Counted from the first letter of the stretch, positions 1 to 6,480 are shown. The stretch: 7,354 nucleotides of DNA from an uncultured archaeon (GCA_937890045.1 CALBXV010000191.1:1-7354), one strand, 5' to 3'. The notes: generated by a model from the letters alone, not told the origin. Numbers and translations: made by a program.

Positions 1-344
1 CTGAGGAAAATTCGTACAAAGCTGGGAAGAAAGCGGCGATATTACTAAGACAGGAGAGAGTTATGAAAGAAGTCGAAAAGTCAGTAGTAGATGTAGCAAA
101 ATCAATGGGTGTCGACCATGAGTATGTATTAACTAAATTAAAGTGTTTAGTAGATAGCTCTATGGAAGATAATATTGTATTGAATGCTGTAAAAGAATTA
201 GGTAAAGCAATTGGTACTATAGGAAGTACCACTATTAAGCAGAAAGAAACTGGTATAATGGGACTGTTTCAAGGTTTTGAGCCTGACCAATTAGAGTTAG
301 CTAAAAGACCTGAGCTTGTTGAATCAATCGAAGAAGGAGAATAA
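1..344 (+). CDS. Probable terminase small subunit, C-terminal part (5' truncated by window)
   Basis: This is probably the DNA-recognition subunit of the packaging motor, which binds phage DNA and hands it to the large terminase. The frame is open from the first full codon at position 3, giving 113 codons. The segment around the internal ATG at 63 (AILLRQERVMKEVEKS) resembles the 'LLR-x-x-x-V-x-x-x-I' helix that follows the helix-turn-helix in many small terminases. It is followed by the family-like EYVLTKLK and ALKELGKAIG-type helices (here AVKELGKAIG). The DNA-binding N-terminus would lie off the left edge. An alternative is a separate 93-residue gene starting at ATG 63, which has a good Shine-Dalgarno (AGGAG at 52-56, 6 bases away). 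I prefer the longer reading because the upstream codons make family-like protein. Position upstream of the large terminase supports the call, although similarity here is only pattern-level. Confidence 0.62.
   Translation, partial: EENSYKAGKKAAILLRQERVMKEVEKSVVDVAKSMGVDHEYVLTKLKCLVDSSMEDNIVLNAVKELGKAIGTIGSTTIKQKETGIMGLFQGFEPDQLELAKRPELVESIEEGE
334..340 (+). promoter_or_regulatory. Shine-Dalgarno site deciding the phosphoesterase start
   Basis: AAGGAGA lies 5 bases before the ATG at 346. It favours that ATG over the in-frame TTG at 316, which would overlap the upstream gene by 29 bases and add ten residues in front of the zinc ribbon. Confidence 0.8.
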
Positions 345-345
345 T

Positions 346-1242
346 ATGTTATGTCCCCATTGTGCATCAATGCACACTAAGATACATGGGTATCGTCGTA
401 ATACAGATAATGACTTAATGCAGCGTCATTTGTGTCGTAAATGTAATCACACTTTTACAATACCATATGAAACACAAGTAGAAGATAAAGATACTGAAGA
501 ATCTGTGCGGGTCAAGTCAGGTGGTTTGTTAACGTTTGAGTATAATGGTAAAATAAGGATACATGGAATAACTGATGTTCATGTAGGAGCTAACGAGCAT
601 GACCATGAAAAACTAAAGGAGGCTATAAAGGAGATAAAGAAAGATAAGTTTGCCAGGTGGTTTGGTAATGGTGACTTAATAGAATGTATACCTCCAAACT
701 ATCATATCCCCCAGCGTGGTCAAAGTATGTCTCCTGATGATCAGTATGAAGAGTTTTTAAAGTTGTTCAGACCTATAGCGGATAAGTGTTTGTTTGTTCG
801 TGGTGGTAATCACGATTATTTAAGAAGTGCAAGAGTTCTTGATTTTGATATATCGAGAGGAATAGCTAATGCTTTACAAGTTCCTTATTACGAATTGCCT
901 GGGTATACATCAATTGTAACATCTGGCAGGACTTGGAATCTTGTTAGTGGTCATGGTACTAGCGGAGCAAAGAACGGTGATCTGGAGTTAGATAGGATGG
1001 CTGCTGTTTATAGTGATGGTGATGTATTCTTTTTAGGTCATAACCACCAGTTATATGCTAAGCCTATAGATTCTATAGCTATATATGATAATGAAGAAAC
1101 TTTACATAGAAGGTGGTATGTAAGAGGAGGTAGCTTCCTGCGCTACGCTGACTATGCGCGATATTCTATGTTTCAGATTGTTAGGACAGGATGGGTGACA
1201 ATTGAATTTGATGAGAATGGGATTGAGTGTTGGGTAAACTAA
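346..1242 (+). CDS. Calcineurin-like metallophosphoesterase with N-terminal zinc ribbon
   Basis: This is a 298-residue predicted two-metal phosphoesterase, of the superfamily that includes SbcD/Mre11 nucleases, protein phosphatases and small-molecule phosphodiesterases. Residues 3-33 form a zinc ribbon (C3-x2-C6 and C30-x2-C33), with spacing and surrounding residues like the zinc-binding N-terminus of transposases such as InsA. From about residue 70 the metal-binding motifs appear in order: D77-V-H79, G109-D110 (followed by E113 where many members have D), G154-N155-H156-D157, G202-H203-G204, and G231-H232-N233-H234. All expected ligands are present, so the enzyme should be active. No signal peptide or membrane segment is seen, so it should act in the cytoplasm. 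The start is the ATG at 346, with a strong Shine-Dalgarno and one base after the upstream stop. The gene ends in a TAATG overlap with the next. Superfamily membership is secure; substrate is unknown, and DNA or RNA end processing during packaging or replication is inference. Confidence 0.9.
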   Translation: MLCPHCASMHTKIHGYRRNTDNDLMQRHLCRKCNHTFTIPYETQVEDKDTEESVRVKSGGLLTFEYNGKIRIHGITDVHVGANEHDHEKLKEAIKEIKKDKFARWFGNGDLIECIPPNYHIPQRGQSMSPDDQYEEFLKLFRPIADKCLFVRGGNHDYLRSARVLDFDISRGIANALQVPYYELPGYTSIVTSGRTWNLVSGHGTSGAKNGDLELDRMAAVYSDGDVFFLGHNHQLYAKPIDSIAIYDNEETLHRRWYVRGGSFLRYADYARYSMFQIVRTGWVTIEFDENGIECWVN

Positions 1243-1442
1243 TGGCGAAGCGTAAACAAACAGTCTCAAAGCATGATCTTATAAGAGCTATTAGGGTGTT
1301 AAGTGGAAGAGTTACTTATATAGATAATATGATGATGTCGCTTAGTGAGATGTTTAAAGGATATGTAGATTTTATGGATAATGAAGATGAGTATATGAAA
1401 TTCATGGAAGAAAGAAATATCGAAGAAAAAGGAGAAAAATAA
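1242..1442 (+). CDS. Hypothetical 66-residue phage protein
   Basis: I do not recognise this protein. It has a basic N-terminus (MAKRKQ), then a mostly helical middle (about residues 10-45) rich in hydrophobic and methionine residues, and a very acidic, charged tail (residues 50-66). This looks like a small helical, possibly dimerising or coiled-coil protein. There are no cysteines and no obvious membrane span. The chosen ATG at 1242 overlaps the upstream TAA by one base (TAATG). The in-frame GTG at 1227 would lengthen it by five residues but overlaps more. There is no good Shine-Dalgarno, so translation probably depends on coupling to the phosphoesterase gene. Its stop again forms TAATG with the mini-ORF that follows. 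Its place just before the large terminase suggests a packaging accessory role, which is inference only. Confidence 0.75.
   Translation: MAKRKQTVSKHDLIRAIRVLSGRVTYIDNMMMSLSEMFKGYVDFMDNEDEYMKFMEERNIEEKGEK
1431..1434 (+). promoter_or_regulatory. Strong Shine-Dalgarno (GGAG) before the 15-codon mini-ORF
   Basis: GGAG within an A-rich stretch lies 7 bases before the ATG at 1442. This is the best ribosome binding site between 1242 and the large terminase start, and it points at the mini-ORF rather than directly at the terminase, whose candidate starts are 51 bases or more downstream. Confidence 0.6.
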
Positions 1443-1489
1443 TGAAAAATTGTGATTGTAAAAATTGTAAATGTTGTAAGGTTAATTGA
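1442..1489 (+). CDS. Cysteine-rich 15-residue mini-ORF, possible leader peptide of the large terminase
   Basis: The reading frame encodes MKNCDCKNCKCCKVN. It has five cysteines in fifteen residues (positions 4, 6, 9, 11, 12), all TGT codons, interspersed with lysine and asparagine. It starts in a one-base TAATG overlap with the upstream gene and has a well-placed GGAG. Its TGA stop overlaps the TTG start of the large terminase (TTGA, 1486-1489). The frame differs from both neighbours. The double overlap and good ribosome binding site suggest it is translated and couples the two genes. The peptide could bind metal through its C-x-C and C-x-x-C pairs, or it could matter only as a translated spacer. 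Without expression data this could be chance: the region is only 43 bases between genes, and I know of no matching family. Confidence 0.45.
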   Translation: MKNCDCKNCKCCKVN

Positions 1490-3048
1490 ATATAAACACG
1501 CAGAACGTAAGCGAAGTTGAAGAAGCGTTATTAATGTCTAGTAAAGACTTAATATCTTTTGGCAAGCTTTTCTTACCTGAAGATTTTACACGCAGTGAGA
1601 CTCCTCCATTTCATTATGAAATATCTGATGTTATAGATAATAGAGAAATAAAGCAATCTGCTATCATTGTTCCACGTGGTCATGGCAAGACTATATTGAC
1701 AAAAGCTTCTATTTTAAAAGATTTTCTTTTTTGCCCGAGTGATGATTTTTATTTCTATGCTTGGGTATCTGCAACACAGAAACTTTCAGTAGGCAATATG
1801 GATTATATAAAACATCATCTTGATTATAATGACAGGATACGTTATTATTTCGGTGATACAAGAGGCGGAAAATGGACGGAAGAAGATATAGAATTAAAAA
1901 ATGGATGTAAGTTAATAAGTAAATCAAATGTAGCTGGTATTCGTGGTGGAGCTAAATTACATAAAAGATATGATTTAATTGTACTAGATGATTTTGAACA
2001 TGAAGCAAATACAATCACAAGGGACGCAAGGGATAAGAATGCGAATCTTGTTACTGCCGTTGTTTATCCCGCACTTGAGCCTCATACTGGTAGGTTGCGT
2101 GTTAATGGCACTCCCGTACATTATGATTCCTTTATTAACAACCTTCTTACACAGCATGCAAAAGCTAAAAAAGATGGGGATGATTTTGCTTGGAAGATAG
2201 TTACGTATAAAGCATTGCAACCTGACGGAGCCCCGCTTTGGGCATCATTTTTCCCTGCTTCTAAATTAGAAGAGAAGAAGAAGTTTTATATGGACTCTGG
2301 ACAGCCTCATAAGTTCTTTCAAGAATATATGATGGAAGTAATGAGTGAGGAAGATGCTGTATGGACAAGAAATCATTTAAAGTATTATGATGGCTATTAT
2401 AAACATGAAGATGGTATCAATTATATAGTAAAAGACGGTAACCTTGTTCCAGTTAATGTATTTATTGGATGTGATCCTGCTACTGATATAGATACTAAAC
2501 ATTCTGACTTCAGTGTTATCATGGCTATTGCTGTCGATATAAACAATGAGTTGTATGTGTTAGAGTATGAAAGGCACAGGAGTATTCCTACAGTTGGTTC
2601 AAAAGATTCCGATGGCAATATTTTAGGTCGCACTGGTGTTGTTGATTATATTATATCTATGTATAATAAATATAACTGTTCTTCAGCTACTGTAGAAGAT
2701 GTAGCTATGAACAGAAGTATATTCCAAGCATTGAATGATGAAAGGCGTAGATTAAATAGGTTTGATATAGCTGTAATACCACAGAAACCAGGAGGCCAAC
2801 ACAAAAGAAATAGGATTTATAGTGGTTTAAGCGGTAGATTTAGTATGGGTACTGTACATATTAGAAAAAATATGTTTGATTTAATCAACGAAATTGTTAC
2901 ATTCGGACCTAAAATGGCTCATGATGATACCATCGAGACCTTATATTATGCACAATTGCACGCTTTTCCTCCCAATATGAGGAAGAATAAAGATAAAAAG
3001 GGTTGGTATAAGCCTAAAAGAAAAGCAAAAAGCTGGATTGTTGCTTAG
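1486..3048 (+). CDS. terL: Terminase large subunit (packaging ATPase and nuclease)
   Basis: This is the motor of DNA packaging: an N-terminal ATPase drives DNA through the portal and a C-terminal RNase H-like nuclease cuts the concatemer. At 520 residues it has normal family length. ATPase motifs are Walker A P63-RGHG-K68-T69, a G-I-R-G-G segment at 151-155, Walker B L164-IVL-D168-D169, and the coupling motif N207-G-T-P at 207-210. Nuclease acidic residues are D330 (GCDPATD), E405 (TVEDVA) and D480/D481 (AHDDT), the usual three clusters. The tail (about 498-516) is very lysine-rich. The first possible start is TTG at 1486, since a TAA directly precedes it in frame. Its Shine-Dalgarno is poor (AAGG at 1478-1481), so coupling to the mini-ORF is likely. 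The next choice is ATG at 1534, which would remove 16 residues with no motif. The packaging mode (headful or cohesive ends) cannot be read from this window. Confidence 0.96.
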   Translation: MNINTQNVSEVEEALLMSSKDLISFGKLFLPEDFTRSETPPFHYEISDVIDNREIKQSAIIVPRGHGKTILTKASILKDFLFCPSDDFYFYAWVSATQKLSVGNMDYIKHHLDYNDRIRYYFGDTRGGKWTEEDIELKNGCKLISKSNVAGIRGGAKLHKRYDLIVLDDFEHEANTITRDARDKNANLVTAVVYPALEPHTGRLRVNGTPVHYDSFINNLLTQHAKAKKDGDDFAWKIVTYKALQPDGAPLWASFFPASKLEEKKKFYMDSGQPHKFFQEYMMEVMSEEDAVWTRNHLKYYDGYYKHEDGINYIVKDGNLVPVNVFIGCDPATDIDTKHSDFSVIMAIAVDINNELYVLEYERHRSIPTVGSKDSDGNILGRTGVVDYIISMYNKYNCSSATVEDVAMNRSIFQALNDERRRLNRFDIAVIPQKPGGQHKRNRIYSGLSGRFSMGTVHIRKNMFDLINEIVTFGPKMAHDDTIETLYYAQLHAFPPNMRKNKDKKGWYKPKRKAKSWIVA

Positions 3049-3051
3049 TAT

Positions 3052-3426
3052 ATGAACGGACCTTTAGATAATACAAGTTTTGTTACAAGTCCTAGTTTAA
3101 GTTTAAGGACTATGAGCAAATTGAATGCTCTTGACGGCAGTTATCAGCCGAAGTCGACAATGTGGAGTGGTGTTACAAAGAATATTTATCCTCAGGGTAA
3201 AATGAAAGACAAGCAGTCTTGGAATGAATTGATGGTCGCAAAGTCTATGTATAATTTACTTGGACTTGGTTATTCTCCAAGTAAAAATGTAATAGAACCG
3301 TTTCGCAGAGGTGGTTTTAATATACCATTCAAAGGCGGCTCGTCTTTGTACGGTAGTTATAATAAAAGACGTAGAAACGGTGGTTATGACTGGAGACTTG
3401 GAATTAACGTTCCAATCGGTAGGTAA
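3052..3426 (+). CDS. Hypothetical 124-residue protein, Gly/aromatic/Arg-rich C-terminus
   Basis: I do not recognise this protein. The N-terminal half is polar and rich in serine, threonine and asparagine, with a short helix-prone segment about residues 57-75 (SWNELMVAKSMYNLLGLGY). The C-terminal third is rich in glycine, tyrosine and arginine and ends in WRLGINVPIGR, an alternating pattern that could form a beta strand. There is no signal peptide, cysteine or transmembrane segment. The ATG at 3052 is three bases after the terminase stop and has no recognisable Shine-Dalgarno, so it is probably translated by reinitiation. The alternative ATG at 3112 has AAGGA only 2 bases away, too close to be convincing. 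The stop abuts the next gene's ATG. The composition would suit a small virion or DNA-binding protein, but no function can be assigned. Confidence 0.72.
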   Translation: MNGPLDNTSFVTSPSLSLRTMSKLNALDGSYQPKSTMWSGVTKNIYPQGKMKDKQSWNELMVAKSMYNLLGLGYSPSKNVIEPFRRGGFNIPFKGGSSLYGSYNKRRRNGGYDWRLGINVPIGR

Positions 3427-3963
3427 ATGCCTCATCCTAAAAAAAGAGAAAGAGTAAGTGGAGATGCGATTATGAATAATATGATCGCTGTTGACGATCC
3501 TCTTAAAGAAAAAGCTCACCCTATTTTTGGTGATGTAAAGATTAGAAGTGATGTAGAGGGGTCTGGTATATTTGAGGCATCACGTATACGGAAGGGTAAA
3601 TCTGTAGAAGGAGCACATAGAGGTATAGATATTTCAGTTCCATTCGGAGGTCAAGTTAGTTCACCTTTTGCTGGTACTGTTACAAAGATTGGTACGTGGT
3701 ATAAAGGAGATAGTGAAACAAAATATGTACAAGTTTCAACTGGTAATCATGTTATGAGATTTGCGTATGTAGACCCCTCAGTTAAAGAGGGGGATGTAAT
3801 TAAAGCTGGAGATATTCTTGGCGTAATGAGAAGACCTACGTCAAAAGCTGCTGGTTGGGATGCTAGTATATCAGATCATGTACATATTGAAGCTGTCAAA
3901 GGTAATGAGTGGAAAAGTAAGGATAGATTTGACCCATCTGAATTATTAGGAGTAGTAAAATAA
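3427..3963 (+). CDS. M23/LytM-type peptidase domain protein
   Basis: This 178-residue protein carries a LytM/M23 fold (zinc endopeptidase that cuts peptidoglycan cross-bridges) over about residues 60-158. Visible elements are the first zinc motif H64-R-G-I-D68, the following beta core with S79-P-F-A-G-T (typical 'SPxxGTV'), the turn EGDVIKAGDILG at 121-132, and the final H151-V-H153 motif. In active members another histidine sits before the GD-x-I/V-K-x-G turn (Y-x-H-L-S). Here the equivalent stretch reads RFAYVDPS with tyrosine, so activity is uncertain. No signal peptide or membrane segment is present, so it would be made in the cytoplasm and could enter the virion or be released by a holin. 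It lies between the large terminase and portal, which favours a virion-associated cell-wall enzyme or a structural use of the fold. ATG 3427 abuts the upstream TAA; ATG 3472 (163 residues) has a better Shine-Dalgarno (GGAG, 3460-3463, 8 bases away) and may be the true start. Confidence 0.85.
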   Translation: MPHPKKRERVSGDAIMNNMIAVDDPLKEKAHPIFGDVKIRSDVEGSGIFEASRIRKGKSVEGAHRGIDISVPFGGQVSSPFAGTVTKIGTWYKGDSETKYVQVSTGNHVMRFAYVDPSVKEGDVIKAGDILGVMRRPTSKAAGWDASISDHVHIEAVKGNEWKSKDRFDPSELLGVVK

Positions 3964-6179
3964 TGCCAAGAAAAAGTAATAAAAAGAAGGCTGAGGCAGT
4001 TAGAGAGTTATGGAATAAGGCATCTACAGGCGAGAGAAGTAGATGGCGTAGTATAAATCAGCGTGGTTATGATTTTTATCTAAATGATCAGTTAACGTCT
4101 AGAGAGCGTGACGATTTACAAGAAGCTGGTATGCCTGATTTTATTATTAATAGAATCACACCAGCTATAGAGATAATGAAGTTTTTTGTTACTGCTAATA
4201 ATCCTCGGTGGCAGGCTGTTGGAAGTGAGGGTTCTGATGTAGATATTGCAGCTGTTCATGCTGATGTAGCTTCATATTGTTGGTATATATCAAATGGTAA
4301 GTCATTGTTTTCACAAGTAGTTCAAGATGCATTTACAAAAGGTATCGGATATATGATGGTTGATGTAGATGCTGATAAAGACAGGGGAATGGGCGAAGTA
4401 GTATTTAAAAGAATAGAGCCATTTGATGTTTATGTAGACCCAATGAGTCGTGACTTTTTATTTAGAGATGCTTCTTATATAATGGTTAAAAAGGATTTAC
4501 CTAAGCATCATCTTTCTAGTATACTCCCTGAATATAAAAAGAAAATAAGAAGTGCTAGCGGTACTGTAAATACAGTTGGTTCATACACTGAAAGAGATAT
4601 TGTTGAATCTGATAGTATACAAGCAGACGATGTTCTTTCAGTTGCATATAAGCCAACAGGTGAAGATGATGATATGATTGATTTTTACGAGATGTACTCT
4701 AAAGAAAAATTACCATATTATAATTTATTTATTAAAGTTCCTCCATCACCAGAAGAGATGGAAATGATAAATGGTAAAGTACAGGAAAGAATGGATACGA
4801 TATCTAAAGAGATGATGGTGGCAGCTGAGGAGAAAGAATTATCCATTACTATGGCTTTACAGCGTGGTGAAATTATTGAATCAAGAGCGCAATTAGAAAT
4901 TGAGAAACTTGCAAAAGAAACACAGTCAGCTATTGAATCAGAAAGAGCTGCTATCGAAGCTCAGGTTACAGAAGAAGTTTCCAAAGTAGAAAATAGAGTA
5001 GTAAGTGAAGATGAATATAAATTACTTATTAAGAATAAAGAGTTTTTAAGTACTCTTGTTGATTTTGTTCAGTATTATGATACTAGAGTAAAAGTTACTT
5101 GTGTTGCTGGTGATGTTTTGTTATATGAATATTATTTATCTAATACTGAGTATCCTATAATACCATTTCCGTATACATACACAGGGACTCCATATCCAAT
5201 GAGTGCGGTTACTCCTCTTGTAGGTAAGCAACAAGAAATTAATAAATCTCATCAGATTATGCTACATAATGCTAATTTAAGTTCTAACTTAAGGTGGTTA
5301 TATGAAGAAGGCTCTGTACCTGAAGAGGAATGGGAAAAGTATTCTTCAGCTCCAGGGGCTTTATTAAAATACAGGCCAGGGTTTACACCTCCAGTACCTG
5401 TACAACCGTTAGGTCTTAATCAAGCATTTTTTACTATTACACAGCAGGGTAAACAAGATATTGAATATATTTCAGGTGTTCCTGGTACATTACAAGGAGT
5501 AGAATCTGAGAAGACTGAAACTTATCGAGGAATGCTTGCTATGGATGAGTATGGTACTCGTAGAATTAAAGCTTGGATGCAGACTATAATGGAACCAGCT
5601 TTAGAACATTTAGGTAAAGTATTTACAGAAACAGCTCAAAGTACATATACAGTTCATAAAGTATTTAGAATAGTGCAACCTGAGGCTGGTGGATTTGAAG
5701 ATAGGTCAGTTGAGATTAATGTACCAGTTTATAATGATTTTGGTAATGTTGTAAGTAGATGGAATGATTATGCATCCAGTAAGTTTGATGTAAGATATGT
5801 AGGTGGTTCTACTATGCCTATTAATAGGTGGGCATTAATGGAAGAGTATTTTAGATGGTTCCAGTCTGGATTGATTGACGATATAGCAATGTTGGCAGAA
5901 ACTGATATTAGAAATAAAGAACAGATTATAAAAAGAAAAAGTATATATGCTCAGTTGAAACAGCAAGTGGAACAGTTGGCTGAACAGTTGAAAGATAGAG
6001 ATGGAACTATTGATACTTTATCAAGACAAGTTGTACAAGCTGGTATTAAAGATAAGATAGGTACTGCGGGTAATGAAGTACGGAAAGATGTATTAGAGAC
6101 TGAAGCACAACAAAAGTTTTTACGATCTTTAGTTAAAGAAGAGAGTAAAAGAAGTAGAGAAAAACCTGTTGAAAGATAA
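3963..6179 (+). CDS. Portal protein, P22-like
   Basis: The portal is a dodecameric ring at one capsid vertex; DNA enters through it, and it binds terminase and later the neck or tail proteins. At 738 residues it is close in size to P22 portal. Recognisable parts are the start (LWNKASTGERSRWRSINQRGYDFY), the segment around N63-R-I-T-P-A-I, the wing-type strands I151-EPFDVYVDP, and a core with CVAGDVLLYE (380-389) then Y397-PIIPFPYTY and QQEINKSHQIMLHNANLSS. A helical, charged stretch at about 260-355 with few helix breakers looks like a long coiled-coil insertion. A second coiled coil lies at about 655-695, with an EQL...EQL repeat. The C-terminus is strongly basic and acidic (EESKRSREKPVER). 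The ATG at 3963 overlaps the upstream TAA (TAATG) and has AGGAG at 3948-3952. Function is confident; P22 family type is by pattern only. Confidence 0.9.
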   Translation: MPRKSNKKKAEAVRELWNKASTGERSRWRSINQRGYDFYLNDQLTSRERDDLQEAGMPDFIINRITPAIEIMKFFVTANNPRWQAVGSEGSDVDIAAVHADVASYCWYISNGKSLFSQVVQDAFTKGIGYMMVDVDADKDRGMGEVVFKRIEPFDVYVDPMSRDFLFRDASYIMVKKDLPKHHLSSILPEYKKKIRSASGTVNTVGSYTERDIVESDSIQADDVLSVAYKPTGEDDDMIDFYEMYSKEKLPYYNLFIKVPPSPEEMEMINGKVQERMDTISKEMMVAAEEKELSITMALQRGEIIESRAQLEIEKLAKETQSAIESERAAIEAQVTEEVSKVENRVVSEDEYKLLIKNKEFLSTLVDFVQYYDTRVKVTCVAGDVLLYEYYLSNTEYPIIPFPYTYTGTPYPMSAVTPLVGKQQEINKSHQIMLHNANLSSNLRWLYEEGSVPEEEWEKYSSAPGALLKYRPGFTPPVPVQPLGLNQAFFTITQQGKQDIEYISGVPGTLQGVESEKTETYRGMLAMDEYGTRRIKAWMQTIMEPALEHLGKVFTETAQSTYTVHKVFRIVQPEAGGFEDRSVEINVPVYNDFGNVVSRWNDYASSKFDVRYVGGSTMPINRWALMEEYFRWFQSGLIDDIAMLAETDIRNKEQIIKRKSIYAQLKQQVEQLAEQLKDRDGTIDTLSRQVVQAGIKDKIGTAGNEVRKDVLETEAQQKFLRSLVKEESKRSREKPVER

Positions 6180-6201
6180 GAATAAAACGCAGTAAATTAA
6201 T

Positions 6202-6206
6202 GGAGG
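6202..6206 (+). promoter_or_regulatory. Consensus Shine-Dalgarno (GGAGG) of the scaffold gene
   Basis: GGAGG lies 6 bases before the ATG at 6213, in a 33-base gap after the portal stop. It is the strongest ribosome binding site in the window, fitting the high copy number needed for a scaffold. Confidence 0.85.
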
Positions 6207-6212
6207 TATATT

Positions 6213-6480
6213 ATGGCACTGCACAATGAGCAAAACGACAACCTATTCGAAGGTGATGATTCACTGGACAGTGGCCTCGGGACTCAAGACTCTGATAACT
6301 TTTTTGAAGAGCTAGATAAACAGGTGAATAGTGTCGTACTTGAAAAAGAAGCTGGGGAGCCCGCCCAGCGAAACATCGCAACGGCTGAAAACAGCCCCCG
6401 AGAAGAAAGAATGCAAGAACAGCAAGAACGAGGGCATGATTACGAGAAGAGGTACGCAGATTCAAGTAGAGAAGCTAAGA
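6213..6480 (+). other. GC-rich segment covering the 5' third of the scaffold gene
   Basis: By hand count, 6221-6420 contains 95 G or C in 200 bases (47.5%). The portal gene at 5101-5280 has 58 in 180 (32%), and the later scaffold at 6781-6900 has 41 in 120 (34%). Codon choice changes with it: CTG, CTC, CCC, GCC, AGC and CCG-containing stretches appear here and are scarce elsewhere in the window. The break falls inside the gene, roughly 6440-6520. Confidence 0.7.

Noticed and set aside
316..345. TTG start at 316 for the phosphoesterase
   Set aside because: The extension is encoded within the upstream gene's end, carries no domain, and the ATG at 346 has a strong Shine-Dalgarno.
1709..2633. 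Open frames on the minus strand and in an alternative plus frame within the large terminase gene (1709-1927, 1984-2220, 1988-2200, 2421-2633)
   Set aside because: They lie entirely inside a secure terminase coding region, have no ribosome binding context or recognisable protein pattern, and are expected shadows in AT-rich DNA.
3264..3282. Inverted repeat ACTTGG / CCAAGT with a 7-base loop
   Set aside because: Six base pairs within coding sequence, partly caused by a local ACTTGG tandem encoding Leu-Gly; expected by chance at this scale.
3256..3519. Minus-strand open frame of 87 codons
   Set aside because: It is antisense to two adjacent plus-strand genes in a single-direction cluster and reads as low-quality protein.
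3774..3792. GC-rich inverted repeat CCCCTC / GAGGGG with a 7-base loop
   Set aside because: It is inside the M23 coding region (D-P-S-x-K-E-G-D), is not followed by a T-run, and is explained by the encoded conserved turn; too short to call a terminator.
5970..5990. Direct repeat GAACAGTTG twice, 12 bases apart, in the portal gene
   Set aside because: It encodes an in-frame EQL...EQL coiled-coil pattern, so protein structure explains it; not a DNA element.
6211..6465. Minus-strand open frame of 84 codons opposite the scaffold start
   Set aside because: It sits exactly on the GC-rich segment, where stops are rarer, and is antisense to a gene with a consensus ribosome binding site; its many Cys/His/Arg residues are a by-product of the antisense composition.
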